Counted from the stretch's first letter, positions 48,415-60,412 are shown. The stretch: DNA of 64,000 nucleotides from Halichoerus grypus (GCF_964656455.1 NC_135712.1:99796294-99860293); one strand, 5' to 3'. Notes: a model not told the origin generated them from the letters alone. Numbers and translations: made by a program.

Positions 48415-50800
48415 ATCTAGAAGAAATGGATACATTCATTGAAACATACAAATTTCCAAGGTTGAATCAGGAAGACAGAAAATCTGAAGAGACTGATAAT
48501 TAATAATGAAACTTAATCAGTAATAAATAAGTTCCCAGCAAATGGAAGTCTAGGGCCGGATAGTTTCACAGGTAAATTCTACCATACATTTAAAGAAAAG
48601 TTAATACCTATTTTAAAACTATCCTTCCTCGCCCAAGGAGATATTCTTCCAAATTCATTCTATGAGATTGGCATTACCCTGATACTAAAACCAGACAAAG
48701 ACACTACATAAAAAATTATAGAACAATATTCCTGGTAAACATAGATGCAAACATCCTCAACAAAATATAAGCAAACCAAGTTGAACAATACATTAAAAGG
48801 ATCATTCACCATTATCAGGTGGGATTTATTCCAGGGATACAAGGATGGTTTAATATCTGTAAATTAATGTGGTACACTACATTAACAAAAAAAAAAGATA
48901 AAATCACATGATTGTCTCAATAAATACAAAAAAATTGACAAAATTCAATGTCTATTCATGATAAAAACTCTCAGTCAAGTGGCTACAGAGGAAACACACC
49001 TCAACATAATAAAGGCTATATGTGACAAACCCACAACTGACATCATACTGAATGGTGAAAAACTGAAAGCTTTTCCTCCAAGATCAGAAACAAGACGAGG
49101 ATGTCCACTTTCACCATTTGTTATAACAAAGGACTGGAAGTGATCAGAGAGAAAAAGAAAATTCATCCAAATTGATGCCATGATACTTTATATTGAAAAG
49201 CCTGAAGACCCCACCAAAAAGCTCAGAATACATAAATTCAGTAAAGTTGCAGGATATAAAATATACAGAAACTTTTTACATTTCTACATACTAATAACAA
49301 AGTAGAAGAAAGTAAGAAAACAATTCTATTTATAATTGCATCTAAAGAATAAAATACCTAGGAATAAATTTAACCAAGAAATGAAAGACCTGTACTCTGA
49401 AAAGTATAAGACACTGATGAAAAAAATTACAGATAACATAAATGGGAAGATATACCATGTTCATGAATTGGAAAAATCTTAATACTGTTAAAATGTCTAT
49501 TCTTCTCAAAGCAATTTATAGATTCTTTGATAAGGATTAGTGCAATCCTTATCAAAACATTAATAGTACTTTTGGTAGAAGTATAATAAATAATCCTAAA
49601 AATTATATGGAGCCACAAGACCTCAAATAGTTCGAATAATCTTGAGAATGAAGAAAAAAGCTGTAGTAATCAAAACAGTATGGTACTGGCACAAAAATGG
49701 ACCCACAGATCAATAGAATAGAGAGCCCAGAAATAACCCCCCACTTATATGGTCAATTAATCTATGACAAAGCAAGCAAGAATATACAATGGGGTAAATA
49801 CAATCTCTTCAATAAAGGATTTTGGGAAAATTGGACAGCTACATAATGAAACTAGACCAGTTTCTCATACACAGAAATAAACTCAAAATGGATTAAAAAC
49901 AGAAATATGAGACCTAAAACCATAAAACTCCTAAAATAAAGCATAAGCAGTACTATCTTTGACACTGACCTTAGAAGCATTTTTCTGGATCTGTCTTTTT
50001 AGGCAAGGAAAACAAAAGCAAAAATACACAAATGAGACTACATCAAACTCAAAAGCTTTTGTACAGAGAAGGAAACCAACAGCAAAACTGAAAGACAACA
50101 TACTGAATGGGAGAACATATTTGCAAATGATATATCCAAAAAGGGGTTAAGGTCCAAAATATATTTAAAAAAAAATGTCTACTACTCAACACCCAAAAAC
50201 ATCTGATAAAATGGGCAGAGTAACTATATAAACATTTTTGTAAAGAGGACATACAGATGGCCAGCAGACACATGAAAACATTCTCAACATTACTAATCAA
50301 GGAAATGCAAATCAAAACTACAATGAGATGTCACTTCACACCTGTCAGAAATGGCTAGTATCAAAATGACAAAAAATGTTGGTGATAATGTGGAGAAAAA
50401 GGAAACCTTGTGCACTATGGTTAGGAATGTATATTGGTGCATTCATACTGAGCAATACTATGGAGGTTCCTCAAAAAAATAAAAATAGAACTACCATATG
50501 ATCCAGTAATTAACTTCTGGGTATTTACCTCAAGAAAGCAAAATCAGTAGGTTGAAAACATACATGCACCACTCTGTTTACTGCAGCATTATTTATAATA
50601 TACAAGATATGGAGGCAACCTAAATGTCTATAAATAGATAAATGCATAAAGAAGATATTGTGTATTTATATAATGGGCTATTACTCAGCCATAAGAAAGA
50701 ATGAAATCTTGCCATTTGTGACAACACGGATTGGCCTAGATGGTATTATGCTAGGAGAAATATATCAGACAAAGCCAAATACTGTGTGATGTCACTTATA
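48415..50800 (+). pseudogene. L1 ORF2 RT and C-terminal remnant
   Basis: Starts at the linker ('gaagaaatggatacattcat') and continues through RT. The 48958 frame has TEETHLNIIKAICDKPTTD, ILNGEKLKAFPPRSETRRGCPL and ends shortly after. The FADD catalytic box is destroyed by a small deletion near 49165-49185. The C-terminal segments are visible at 50260-50600 in broken frames. Inactive. Confidence 0.82.
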
Positions 50801-51125
50801 TGTAAAATCTAAAAAAACACAAAAATACAAAAAATAGACTCACAAATACCGAGAACAAACTGGTTGTTGCCAATGGGAGGTGGGGAAATTGGTGGAATAG
50901 GTAGAGGATAAGAGGTACAACCTTCCAGTTATAAGACAAATAATTCACAGGGATGGAAAATGCAGACTATAGTAAATAATATTGTAATACCTTTGTATGG
51001 TGACAGATGGTAACTGTGATGATGGTGGTGAGCATTTCATAATGTATACGATTGTTGAATCACTGCTGTACACCTGAAACTAATATAATATTGGAGGTCA
51101 ACTATCTTCAATAAAAAATAAAACA

Positions 51126-53505
51126 TTTTGCTGCATCATTTATTTGCATTTTTATTAAATAATACTTTTATAAAGCTATTTTCACCACATAAATTCAATG
51201 TTATTAATTAGATGAAAATTAGATTACATAATAAAAGAATCAAAGAAAAAATCTGAATTTACTAATATAGTATAAAAACAGGATAAAACAACCTCTTAGA
51301 TATAAAATATTTGTATCTATACACACATATAAAACATTTAAATCTACATGTATAGAGCACATGATACAAATGAAATACATATAATTTCCCATATCAAATA
51401 TAGACTTAACATTAAAATTTTAATAAATAACATCAATGTATAATATAATGCTATATGATAAAATATTTGACATGTGACACTACTTTCAGAATGTAGGAAA
51501 AACCCTGGGTTACTGATCAAAATAAAAACTTAAAATTTCTCCTTCTAGATAACAAAACATGTTATTTAAAAAGTTATCTCAATAAAAAATATACAACATA
51601 AAGACCAAAAGAGTTTGTGTCTCCCATCTGATGTGATTGCTGAAGTGAAATGATTGGCCAGAAAGTAATACTTGATACTTGCTAGAGATTTTATTCTTTT
51701 CTTCAGCAAATCATCTGGCTTATCATCAAATGACATCAGTTCTTATGGAGGCCATTTGATTTGGTTAGTCCCCACATATTTATATGGTGACACCCACCAC
51801 TGAGTCAGATGTACATAACCAATTTAAATAAAGAATGGTCAAATCACTGGTGATATTTCAACTATAAGTTATCTTGGGAAATTCGCACACTCCTTAAGAA
51901 TAGAGAAAAAGTTGCTAGATTCCTTTGTAACGAATACTTCCAATTAATACAATTGGGCATTGAAATTGATATTTTAATAGCTTAGGCACTAATTAACTTG
52001 TGATTAGCTTCAGTTAAGATCGAGGAATCAAGAAAATAACTTTATGATGATGTTTAAAAGGTTAATTCTAGTTTTTTTCTTCTATTAGAGACAAATATTG
52101 GAAATATTCCCTATTCCAGAAGTTATTAGAAAAAATATAACCTGCATAGTCATATATTTGATAGAGATTTTATTCTTTTCATTTCTAAACATATATTTTT
52201 TTCTGATCAAATTTAGACAGTTCTTTTCCTTGTTCTTGAATACCAAGGTGATTACTTTTTTAATCCCTGAAAATATATTTTCAGTTATTATTATACTCTT
52301 CTGTTTTATATATTCAGAGAATAACAGCAATCATTAAGGCTCAGTTTGATTTGGTTTTCTGTCATAAGTGTCAGGTATAAAAAATACTTTACAGCATAGC
52401 TATAAATTGCATCAATATGATTAAAGTAGCAGTTGTTTTTGTTATAAATAGTATTCTGTAGCAGCTCACCAGCTCTGCAAATGACATTTACTCTACTAAA
52501 GTAATAAAAAGAATAATCATGAGGTGGAAAATTTACATCTCATAAGAAAAAAGGTAAATTTTAAATTAATTTAGTGTTGAAACTTTCTATCTTCTTTTTT
52601 TTCCCCATTAAAAATGTATTTGCTATAACAGAGGTTGCTATCTAAGAGATTAGTATTCAAAAAGTACCTCTGTGCTTACTTGGCTGTCTCAGCACTTTAG
52701 TACTAAAGTTAAAAATAAAAAGTAATAAAAACCAAATGAGATTTTTCCATAGATGCAGCTGGTCACTATTACGGGGAACCATAGTATGTATAAGCAGTAT
52801 TGTTCACAAAGTATATCTGGCTCTGGACATTTTTTTTACAAATATTCCCACTCCTCAATATCTGATGATTTGCTGATCTGTAAATCAGTCAGGTTTAGTA
52901 TTATAGATAACAGTGTTAGAAATTTTTCCCTGTTATTGAAAGAGTCCTAGATAGATTGAAATTGAGTTTATCTAGAAAAAAAGAAAAGAAAAAAATCTGG
53001 TCTTGGGGTTTAGAATCTTTGTTTACTTGTTGATGATGTTTTATTTCTGCAATGCAGAATATTGCACGTACAATGCTGATTCCACCTACACCGAGACAAG
53101 AATTGCATTTAATTGGAAGTCATTCTCTCCAAAATTATTTTTAACCTTAGGTTAACAGTTTCATATACACTACTTGCTGGAGGGTATATCTTAGTTGACT
53201 GATTAGATTACATTTCCTAGATACACCTTGGAAGTTACTGAACATTTAACCCTCTGGTGTTTAAATTATTTTGCAGAATAATGGACTATAAATAAGTATA
53301 GCTATTCTTATGTTATATGCCATAAAAGAAAACTAGCAAACTGAGCACATTTCCTGCATATATACTCAGAACAAAAGTGATCTAAGATTTCCTCAAAGTT
53401 TTTGTATAGAATTTGTATTTAAAAATGAAAATGGGGTCGGAAAAGTATGAGGCATTATAGAATAATGAGCCAAAGATACTTTTGGAACACTAATATACAT
53501 CTTGG
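51126..53505. other. No gene or recognised repeat
   Basis: A 2.4-kb AT-rich stretch between L1s. Overlapping 80-codon frames on opposite strands (52085-52337) are hydrophobic readings of AT-rich DNA and unsupported as genes. No repeat or RNA gene seen. Confidence 0.5.
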
Positions 53506-53507
53506 AG

Positions 53508-53541
53508 ATAGATGATAGATAGATAATAGATAGATAGAAAG
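53508..53541. repeat. (GATA)n microsatellite, imperfect
   Basis: Runs of GATAGAT units interrupted by 'gatgatag' and 'aatag'. Likely length-variable. Confidence 0.85.
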
Positions 53542-53559
53542 AATGCTATTTACAAAGTC

Positions 53560-54757
53560 AATGGAAGGATTTTACTTCCAGAAAGATGGAAGAAACATAC
53601 TTTTTAATATTTCTCTTATTAAATACAACTAAAATCCCTGAACATTACATATAAAACCTATCTAAAAAGACTTTGAAAGGGAGAGAGAAGACAGACTGGC
53701 TAGGAATCTTGCAACCCAAGAGAAGACACAAGGGTGAGTTCTTAGCTTTTGTTTTTGCCACATGATTCTCACCTTTGGTACTGAAGAAGCCAGAAATCAG
53801 AAATGCCAATAGGAGCAAATAACTCTTTAAAATTCCTGCTGTCTTTTTTTAAAGGACAAGGAAAGGGACAGGCTCAGACAACAGAAAACTTTTAGAAAAC
53901 TGTTAGACTGAAGACAAACAGCACAGTAGAAAGGCGAGATTTCCACCCCTTACAAAGCTATAATGCAGTGCCCCAATCCACCCTCACCCATGCCCCCAGG
54001 TGTGGTGTGAACTAAAGAGAACGGAAAGATATAGAAAGCAGTGAGAGAAAAACAAAACCTCATCAATGAGGGAAAAACAATTCAAATGAAAGTGAATTTC
54101 TCATTATAAACCACGGAAACCAGAAGGAAGTGATACATCACTGTTTAAACCTATAAGGAAAAGAACTGACAACCAAGAATCCTATATCAAGTTAAAATAT
54201 ACCTCAGGAATAAAAAGGAAATCAAGATATTTTCAGATAAAAAGAAACTATGGGAATTTGTGGTCAGCAAACTCACCCACAGAGAACAGTTAAGAGGAAA
54301 CTTGAAACACCAGGAGAGAATAAAGAATAGGGAAAAGTAAAGGTAAAGGTAAATCCAATAGATTTTCCTTCTTTTGAGTTTTCTAAATTTTGTTTGATGG
54401 TTGAATAAAAAATTATAGCAATGTCTGTTGTGGTTCTAAACATATGTGGAGGCAATATTGAAGACAGTTATAAACAAAGAAGAGTAAAGACATAAAAAGA
54501 GACACAAGGTTTTTACACTTCACTAAAACTCTAAAATAATAGCAACAGTCAATTCTAATATAATGTATGTATACATACATTGTGTCTGATATAATGTAAT
54601 ACTTAAAGGAAGCCCTAGGAAAACCATAAAAACAAAATTCTACAAAGTAATAAAGGAACCCACAGGAAAGCAGGGAGAAGAACATAGAAGGACCAAATAC
54701 CCATAAACAATGGAGAAAACTAGCAGAAAACAAAACAAAACAAAATTTAAGTGGCAT
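53560..54757 (+). mobile_element. Old L1M, sense, left part (ORF1 and inter-ORF)
   Basis: A diverged sense L1. The ORF1 C-terminal region is recognisable from 'gaccaaccaagaatcctata'-like wording near 54168-54190, with 'attataaaccacggaaacca', 'ttttcagataaaaagaaac' and 'gggaatttgtggtcagcaa', followed by inter-ORF sequence to about 54757. Collinear endonuclease sequence resumes at about 60690, so the Tigger1 element splits one L1. The 154-codon minus-strand frame at 54413-54877 is an antisense reading of this and the transposon start. Confidence 0.7.
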
Positions 54758-55150
54758 GCAGGCATACCTCATTTTATTGTGTTTCACAGATACTGCATTT
54801 TTTACAAATTGAGGGTTGGCAGCAATCCTATGTTGAGCAAGTCTATGAATACCATTTATCCAACCAGATTTGCTCATTTTGTGTCTCTATGTCACATTTT
54901 GGTAATTCTCACAATAGTTTAAACTTTTTCATTATTATAATTGTTATGGTGATCTGTGATCAGTCATCTTTGGTATTGCTATTGTAATTTTGGGGGGTGC
55001 CACAAACTGTGCCCATATAAGATGATGAACTTAGTAAATGTTGTGTGTGTTCTGACTGTCCCACTGGCTCGCCCATCTCTCTCTCTCTCCTCAGGTCTCT
55101 ATTCCCTCAGACACAAAAATATTGAAATTAAGCCAGTTAATGGCCCTATA

Positions 55151-55472
55151 ATGGCCTCAAGTGAAAGGAAGAGTCACACATTTCTTACTTTAAATCAAAA
55201 GCTAGAAATGATTAAGCTTAGTGAGGTAGGCTTGTCAAAAGCTGAAGTAGGCTGAAAGCTAGGTCCTTGCACCAAACAGCCAAGTTGTGAATGAAAAGGA
55301 AAAGTTCTGTAAGTAAATCAAAAGTGCTACTTTTAACACACGAATGATAAGAAACAAAACAGCATATTACTGACATGGGAAAGTTTGAGTGGTCTGGACA
55401 GAAGATCAAACCAGTCACAAAATTCCCTTAAAGCCAAAGCCTAATCCAGAGCAAGACCCTAACTCTCTTTAT
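55151..55472 (+). pseudogene. Tigger1 transposase N-terminus, broken
   Basis: Starts at the family ATG. The first 35 codons read MASSERKSHTFLTLNQKLEM and on through IKLSEVGLSKAEVG, the first helix-turn-helix of the CENP-B-type DNA-binding region, then a stop at 55253-55255. Further collinear transposase sequence (the 'aagttgtgaatg' and 'gtctggacagaagatcaaacc' region) continues in shifted frames until about 55472, where the L1 interrupts it. Deletions of a few codons relative to the family are visible. Confidence 0.88.
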
Positions 55473-56165
55473 TGTTTTTTTCTTGGTCAGATGGTAACTA
55501 CATATTTATTTATTTATTTTTAATTTTATTTTCTTATGTTATGTTAACCACCATACATTACATCATTAGTTTCTGATGTAGTATTCCATGATTCATTGTT
55601 TGTGCATAACACCCAGTGCTCCATTCAATACATGCCCTCTTTAATACCCATCACCAGGCTAACCCATCCGCCCACCCCCTCCCCTCTAGAACCCTCAGTT
55701 TGTTTCTTAGAGTCCATAGTCTCTCATGGTTCGTCTCCCCATCCGATTCCCCCCTTCATTTTTCCCTTCCTGCTATCTTCTTCTTCTTTTTTTTTTTTTT
55801 TTAACATATATTGTTTCAGAGGTACAGGTCTGTGATTCAATAGTCCTACACAATTCACAGTGCTCACCATAGCACATACCCTCCCCAATATCTATCACCC
55901 AGCCATCCTATCCCTCCCACCCCCCACCACTCCAGTAACCCTCAGTTTGTTTCCTGAGATTAAGAATTCCTCATATCAGTGAGATCATATGATACATGTC
56001 TTTCTCTGATTGACTTATTTCACTCAGCATAATACCCTCCAGTTCCATCCACGTCATTGCAAATGGCAAGATTTCATTCCTTTTGATGGCTGCATAATAT
56101 TCCATTGTATGTATATACCACATCTTCTTTATCCATTCATCTGTCGATGGACATCTGGGCTCTTT

Positions 56166-57788
56166 TCATAGTTTGACTATTGTGGACATTGCTGCTATAA
56201 ACATCAGGGTGCACGTACCCCTTCGGATCACTACATTTGTATCTTTCAGGTAAATACGAGGTAGTGCAATTTCTGGGTCATATGTTAGGTCTGTTTTCAA
56301 CATTTTGAGGAACCTCCATACTGTTTTCCAGAGTGGCTGCACCAGCTTGCATTCCCACCAACAGTGTAGGAGGGTTCCCCTTTCTCTGCATCCTCGCCAA
56401 CATCTGTCGTTTCCTGACTTGTTAATTTTAACCATTCTGACTGGTGTGAGGTGGTATCTCATTGAGGTTTTGATTTGGATTTCCCTGAAGCCAAGCGACG
56501 TTGAGCACTTTTTCATGTGTCGACCATTTGGATGTCTTTTTTGGAAAAATGTCTGTTCATGTCTTCTGCCCATTTCTTGATTGGATCATTTGTTCTTTGG
56601 GTGTTGAATATGATAAGTTCTTTATAGATTTTGGATACTAGCCCTTTATCTGCTATGTCATTTGCAAATATCTTCTCCCATTCTGTCGGTTGTCTTTTAG
56701 TTTTGTTGACTGTTTCTTTTGCTGTGCAAAAGTTTTTTATCCTGATGAAGTCCCAATGGTTCATTTTTGCCCTTGCTTCCCTTGCCTTTGGCGATGTTTC
56801 TAGGAAGAAGTTGCTGCAGCTGAGGTCGAAGAGGTAGCTGCCTGTGTTCTCCTCTAGGATTTTGATGGATTCACATTTAGGTCTTTCAACAATTTTGAGT
56901 CTATTTTTGTGTGTGGTGTAAGGAAATGGTCCAGTTTCATTCTTCTGCATGTGGCTGTCCAATTTTCCCAACACCATTTGTTGAAGAGACTGTCTTTTTT
57001 CCATTGGACATTCTTTCCTGCTTTGTCGAACATTAGTTGACCAAAGAGTTGAGGGTCCATTTCTGGGCTCTCTATTCTGTTCCATTGATCTATGTGTCTA
57101 TTTTTGTGCTGGTACCATACTGTCTTGATGATGACAGCTTTGTAATAGAGCTTGAAGTCCAGAATTGTGATGCCACCAGCTTTGCTTTTCTTTTTCAACA
57201 TTATTCTGGCTATGCGGGGTCTTTTCTGGTTCCATACAAATTTTAGGATTATTTGTTCCATTTCTTCGAAAAAAGTGGATGGTATTTTGATAGGGATTGC
57301 ATTAGATGTGTAGATTGGTCTAGGTAGCATTGACATCTTCACAATATTTGTTCTTCCAATCCATGAGCATGGAACGTTTTTCCATTTCTTTGTGTCTTCC
57401 TCAATTTCTTTCATGAGTATTTTATAGTTTTCTGAGTACAGATTCTTTGCCTCGTTGGTTAGATTTATTCCTAGGTATCTTATGGTTTTGGGTACAATTG
57501 CAAATGGGATCAACTCCTTAATTTCTCTTTCTTCTGTCTTGTTGTTGGTGTATAGGAGTGCCACTGATTTTTGTGCATTGATTTTATATCCTGCCACTTT
57601 ACTGAATTCCTGTATGAGTTCTAGCAGTTTTGGGGTGGAGTCTTTTGGATTTTCCACATAAAGTATCATATCATCTGCAAAGAGTAAGAGTTTGACTTCT
57701 TCTTTGTTGATTAGGATGCCTTTTATTTCTTTTTGTTGTCTGATTGCTGTGGCTAGGACTTCTAGTACTATGTTGAATAGCAGTGGTG
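56166..57788 (-). pseudogene. L1 ORF2 RT and C-terminal domain, two frameshifts
   Basis: Three overlapping minus-strand frames cover most of the C-terminal half of ORF2. The first (from 57906, 350 codons, of which the first ~39 lie in the inverted part) has [10 protein letters not shown], the intact catalytic box FADD (residues 76-79), then [20 protein letters not shown] and [16 protein letters not shown]. The second (57085-56513) has MDPQLFG-type continuation and [10 protein letters not shown]. The third (56573-56166) has [20 protein letters not shown] and a cysteine motif [13 protein letters not shown]. Better preserved than any other ORF2 here, so a younger L1, yet inactive. Confidence 0.9.
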
Positions 57789-57939
57789 ATAGCAGACTTA
57801 TCAAAAAGAAAAGAGAAAGGACCCAAATAAATAAAATCATGAAAGAGGAGAGATCACAACCAACACCAAAGAAATACAAACAATTATAAGAACATATTAT
57901 GAGCAATTATATGCCAGCAAATTAGATAATCTGGAAGAA

Positions 57940-58510
57940 ATGGATGCATTTCTAGAGATGTATAAACTACCAAAACTGAACCAGGAAGAAATAGAAAACC
58001 TGAACAGACTCATAACCACTAAGGAAATTGAAGCAGTAATCAAAAATCTCCCAACAAACAAGAGCTCAGGGCTAGATGGCTTCCCAGGGGAATTCTACCA
58101 AACATTTAAAGAGGAAGTAATACCTATTCTTCTGAAACTGTTCCAAAAAAAATAGAAATGGAAGGAATACTTCCAAACTCATTTTATGAGGCCAGCATTA
58201 CCTTGATCCCAAAATCTGACAAAGACCCCATCAAAAAGGAGAATTACAGACCAATATCCCTGATGAACATGGATGCAAAAATTCTCACCAAAATACTAGC
58301 CAATAGGATCCAGCAGTATATTAAAAGGATTATTCACCACAACCAAGTGGGATTTATTCCTGGGCTGCAAGGTTGGTTCATCATCTGCAAATCAATCAAT
58401 GCGATACAATACACAAAAAAAGAAAGAACAAGAACCATATGATCCTCTCGATAGATGCAGAAAAAGCATTTGACAAAGTACAGCATCCTTTCTTGATCAA
58501 AGCTCTTCAG
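57940..58510 (+). pseudogene. L1 ORF2 linker/early RT remnant in inverted 5' part
   Basis: Three overlapping frames: 57940-58155 ([20 protein letters not shown], then [15 protein letters not shown]), 58158-58442 ([45 protein letters not shown]) and 58373 on ([15 protein letters not shown]). One stop (near 58153) and one frameshift (near 58440) break it. It ends at the L1/Tigger junction at 58510. Confidence 0.88.
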
Positions 58511-58853
58511 TTTCATCCAGGCTTTGTTATTACACTTCTAGAGCATAGGCAGTGTAAATGTAGCATAATTCTTAAGAGCCCTAGGATTTTTAGAATAGTC
58601 AATGAGCATTGGCTTCAACTTAAAGTCACGAGCTGCATTAGCCCCTAACAAGAGAATCAGCCTGTTCTTTGAAGCTTTGAAGCCAGGCATTGACTCTTCT
58701 CTCTAGCTATCAAAGTCCTAGAAGTCATCTTCTTCCAAGAGAAGGCTTTTTTCACTTACATTAAAAATCTCTTGTTTTAATGTAGCTGCCTTCATTAATT
58801 ATATTTAGATCTTCTGGATAATTTGTAGCAGCTTCTACATCAGCACTTGCTTC
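58511..58853 (-). repeat. Inverted-repeat arm A: reversed Tigger1 transposase segment
   Basis: The sequence is Tigger1 transposase in the orientation opposite to the rest of the element. Its complement matches arm B (58988-59331) almost perfectly, with about five differences in 343 bp by eye, including shared private changes such as the Asp-to-Ser change at the first catalytic position and 'ctctagaagtgtaataac'. Such shared changes show that one arm was copied from the other after Tigger1 had already decayed. Confidence 0.93.
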
Positions 58854-58987
58854 ACCATGAACTTATGTGTTATGAAGATGACTTCTTTCTTTAAACTTCA
58901 TGAACCAACTTCTGCTAGTTTCCACCTTTTCTTCTGCAACTTCCTCACTTCTCTCAGCCTTCATAGAATTAAAGAGAGTCTCTAACT
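58854..58987 (-). repeat. Spacer: reversed Tigger1 segment absent in forward orientation
   Basis: The reversed Tigger1 sequence continues beyond arm A through 'ttcatgaaccaacttctgct' to 'ctcagccttcatagaattaa' (58981), with about six bases of unassigned junction before arm B. This portion of the transposase gene is not present in forward orientation anywhere in the window. It lies just downstream of the point where the left Tigger1 part stops at 55472. Confidence 0.85.
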
Positions 58988-59331
58988 GAAGCAAGTGCTG
59001 ATGTAGAAGCTGCTACAAATTATCAAGAAGATCTAAATATAATTAATGAAGGCAGCTACATTAAAACAAGAGATTTTTAATGTAAGTGAAAAAAGCCTTC
59101 TCTTGGAAGAAGATGACTTCTAGGACTTTGATAGCTAGAGAGAAGAAGTCAATGCCTGGCTTCAAAGCTTCAAAGAACAGGCTGATTCTCTTGTTAGGGG
59201 CTAATGCAGCTCGTGACATTAAGTTGAAGCCAGTGCTCATTGACTATTCTAAAAATCCTAGGGCTCTTAAGAATTATGCTACATTTACACTGCCTATGCT
59301 CTAGAAGTGTAATAACAAAGCCTGTATGAAA
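58988..59331 (+). repeat. Inverted-repeat arm B: forward Tigger1 transposase segment
   Basis: Forward counterpart of arm A, from 'gaagcaagtgctgatgtag' to 'gcctgtatgaaa', after which the forward element continues without a break. With a spacer of about 135 bp, the two arms can form a large hairpin. Confidence 0.93.
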
Positions 59332-59928
59332 GCACATCTGTTTACAACATGGTTTACTAAATATTTTAAGCCAACTGTTGAGACCTGTTGCTCAGAAAGA
59401 AAAATTCCTTTCAAAATATGACTGCTCAATGACAATATACTTGGCCATCCAAGAGCTCTGATGGAGAAATACAATTAGATTAATATTATTTTCATACTTG
59501 CTAACAAAAGATCTATTCCTCAGCCCATGGATCAAAAAGTAATTTCAAATTTCAAATCTTATTGTGGAAGAAATACAGTTGTCTCCCATAGATAATGTTT
59601 CCGCTGATGGATCTGGGCAAAGTACATTGAAAACCTTTTAGAGGGGATTCATAGGATCAGGTCAAAAATGGACATGAACAGGAGTTTGGAAGACATTGAC
59701 TTCAACCCTCATGGATGCTTTGAGGGTTTCAAGACATCAGTGGAGGAAATAACTGCAGATGTGGTAGAAATAGCAAGAAATCTAGAAATGGAGCCTGAAT
59801 ATGTAAATGAATTGGTGCAATTTCATGATAAAACTTTAATGGATTGAGTAGTTACTTCTTATGGGTGAACAAAAAAGTGGCTTCTCGAGATGGATTCTAT
59901 TCCCAGTGAAGATGCTGTGAAGATTTTT
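59038..59928 (+). pseudogene. Tigger1 transposase DDE region, broken
   Basis: The 59086-59304 frame (72 codons) reads [37 protein letters not shown] and [16 protein letters not shown]. Catalytic residues: the first Asp, normally in a F-N-V-D-E context, is Ser here (near 59079-59081). The second (L-N-D-N, about 59430-59432) and third (Q-P-M-D-Q, about 59527-59529) are still Asp. In-frame stops occur, for example just before the second Asp. The DDE triad is therefore incomplete. Confidence 0.85.
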
Positions 59929-60084
59929 TAAAAAAGATTTTATTTATTTGAGAAAGAGAGAAAACACGAGTGGGGGGATGGGCAGAGGGACAAGCAGACT
60001 CCCTGCTGAGTGGGGAGCCTGTCATGGGGTTGGATTCCAAGACCCTGAGATCATGACCTGAGCTGAAGTCCGTTAAGTGCTCCA
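59929..60084 (-). mobile_element. SINEC, antisense, in Tigger1
   Basis: AAAGATTTTATTTATTTGAG, 'actccctgctgagtggggag' body and a shortened head ending 'gtccgttaagtgctcca' without the usual GCCACCCAGG terminus, so the tRNA-like 5' end is partly deleted. The Tigger1 sequence 'gctgtgaagattttt' is duplicated on both sides (59913-59927 and 60087-60101). Confidence 0.93.
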
Positions 60085-60148
60085 GTGCTGTGAAGATTTT
60101 TGAAAAAATAAAAATTTAGAATATTATGTAAACTTAGTTGGGAAAGCA

Positions 60149-60412
60149 ATGGCAGTGTTCAAGATGATTGACTCCAATTTTGAAAGAAATTCTGTTGTAG
60201 GTAAAATGCTGTCAAACAGCATTGCCTGCTACAGAGAAATTGTTCATGAAAGGAAGTTAATTGATGGGCAAACTCCATTGTTGTTTTATTTTAGGACATT
60301 GCTACAGACACCCCAACTTTCAGTAATTACCACCTTGATCAGTCAGTAGCCATCACACGGAAGCAATACCCTCCACCAGCAAAAAGATTATGATTCACTG
60401 AAAGCTCAGTGT
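60149..60412 (+). pseudogene. Tigger1 transposase C-terminus, broken
   Basis: The 60149 frame (66 codons) reads [20 protein letters not shown] and [11 protein letters not shown], then a shifted [13 protein letters not shown] and TTLISQ stop. This is the C-terminal part of the transposase, cut by a stop at 60347-60349. The remaining codons ('ccaccagcaaaaagattatg') follow before a SINE tail replaces the end. Confidence 0.85.

Larger units (their letters stand above)
46240..51125 (+). mobile_element. Sense LINE-1 with 5'UTR and ORF1, lacking endonuclease
   Basis: From left: 5'UTR (about 46240-47230), ORF1 remnant (47240-48050), inter-ORF sequence (48050-48410), then an abrupt jump at about 48413 into the ORF2 linker and RT, C-terminal domain, and a 3'UTR ending near 51125 ('gtacacctgaaactaatata', 'cttcaataaaaaataaaac'). 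The jump removes about 1.2-1.4 kb, including the whole ORF2 endonuclease domain. All frames are broken. L1MA-grade 3' end. It is the most nearly end-to-end L1 in the window. Confidence 0.88.
55490..58510 (-). mobile_element. 5'-inverted carnivore L1 inserted in Tigger1
   Basis: The 3' part (about 55490-57788) is antisense: TTTATTTATTTATTTTT tail complement, 3'UTR with an internal poly-T (55787-55802), then ORF2 C-terminal and RT. At about 57788 the orientation flips: 57789-58510 is sense ORF2 linker and RT ([20 protein letters not shown] through [13 protein letters not shown]), a region lying upstream of the antisense part in a normal element. About 180 bp of RT between the two parts is missing at the junction. 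This is a twin-priming inversion. About 17 bp near 55473-55489 are neither Tigger nor clear L1 tail. Confidence 0.9.

Noticed and set aside
52085..52337. Paired 80-codon frames on both strands
   Set aside because: Mutually antisense, hydrophobic AT-rich readings with no supporting features.
54413..54877. 154-codon minus-strand open frame, second longest in that area
   Set aside because: It runs antisense across the old L1M and the Tigger1 terminus, is rich in Phe/Cys/Tyr from AT-rich DNA and matches no protein family that I know.
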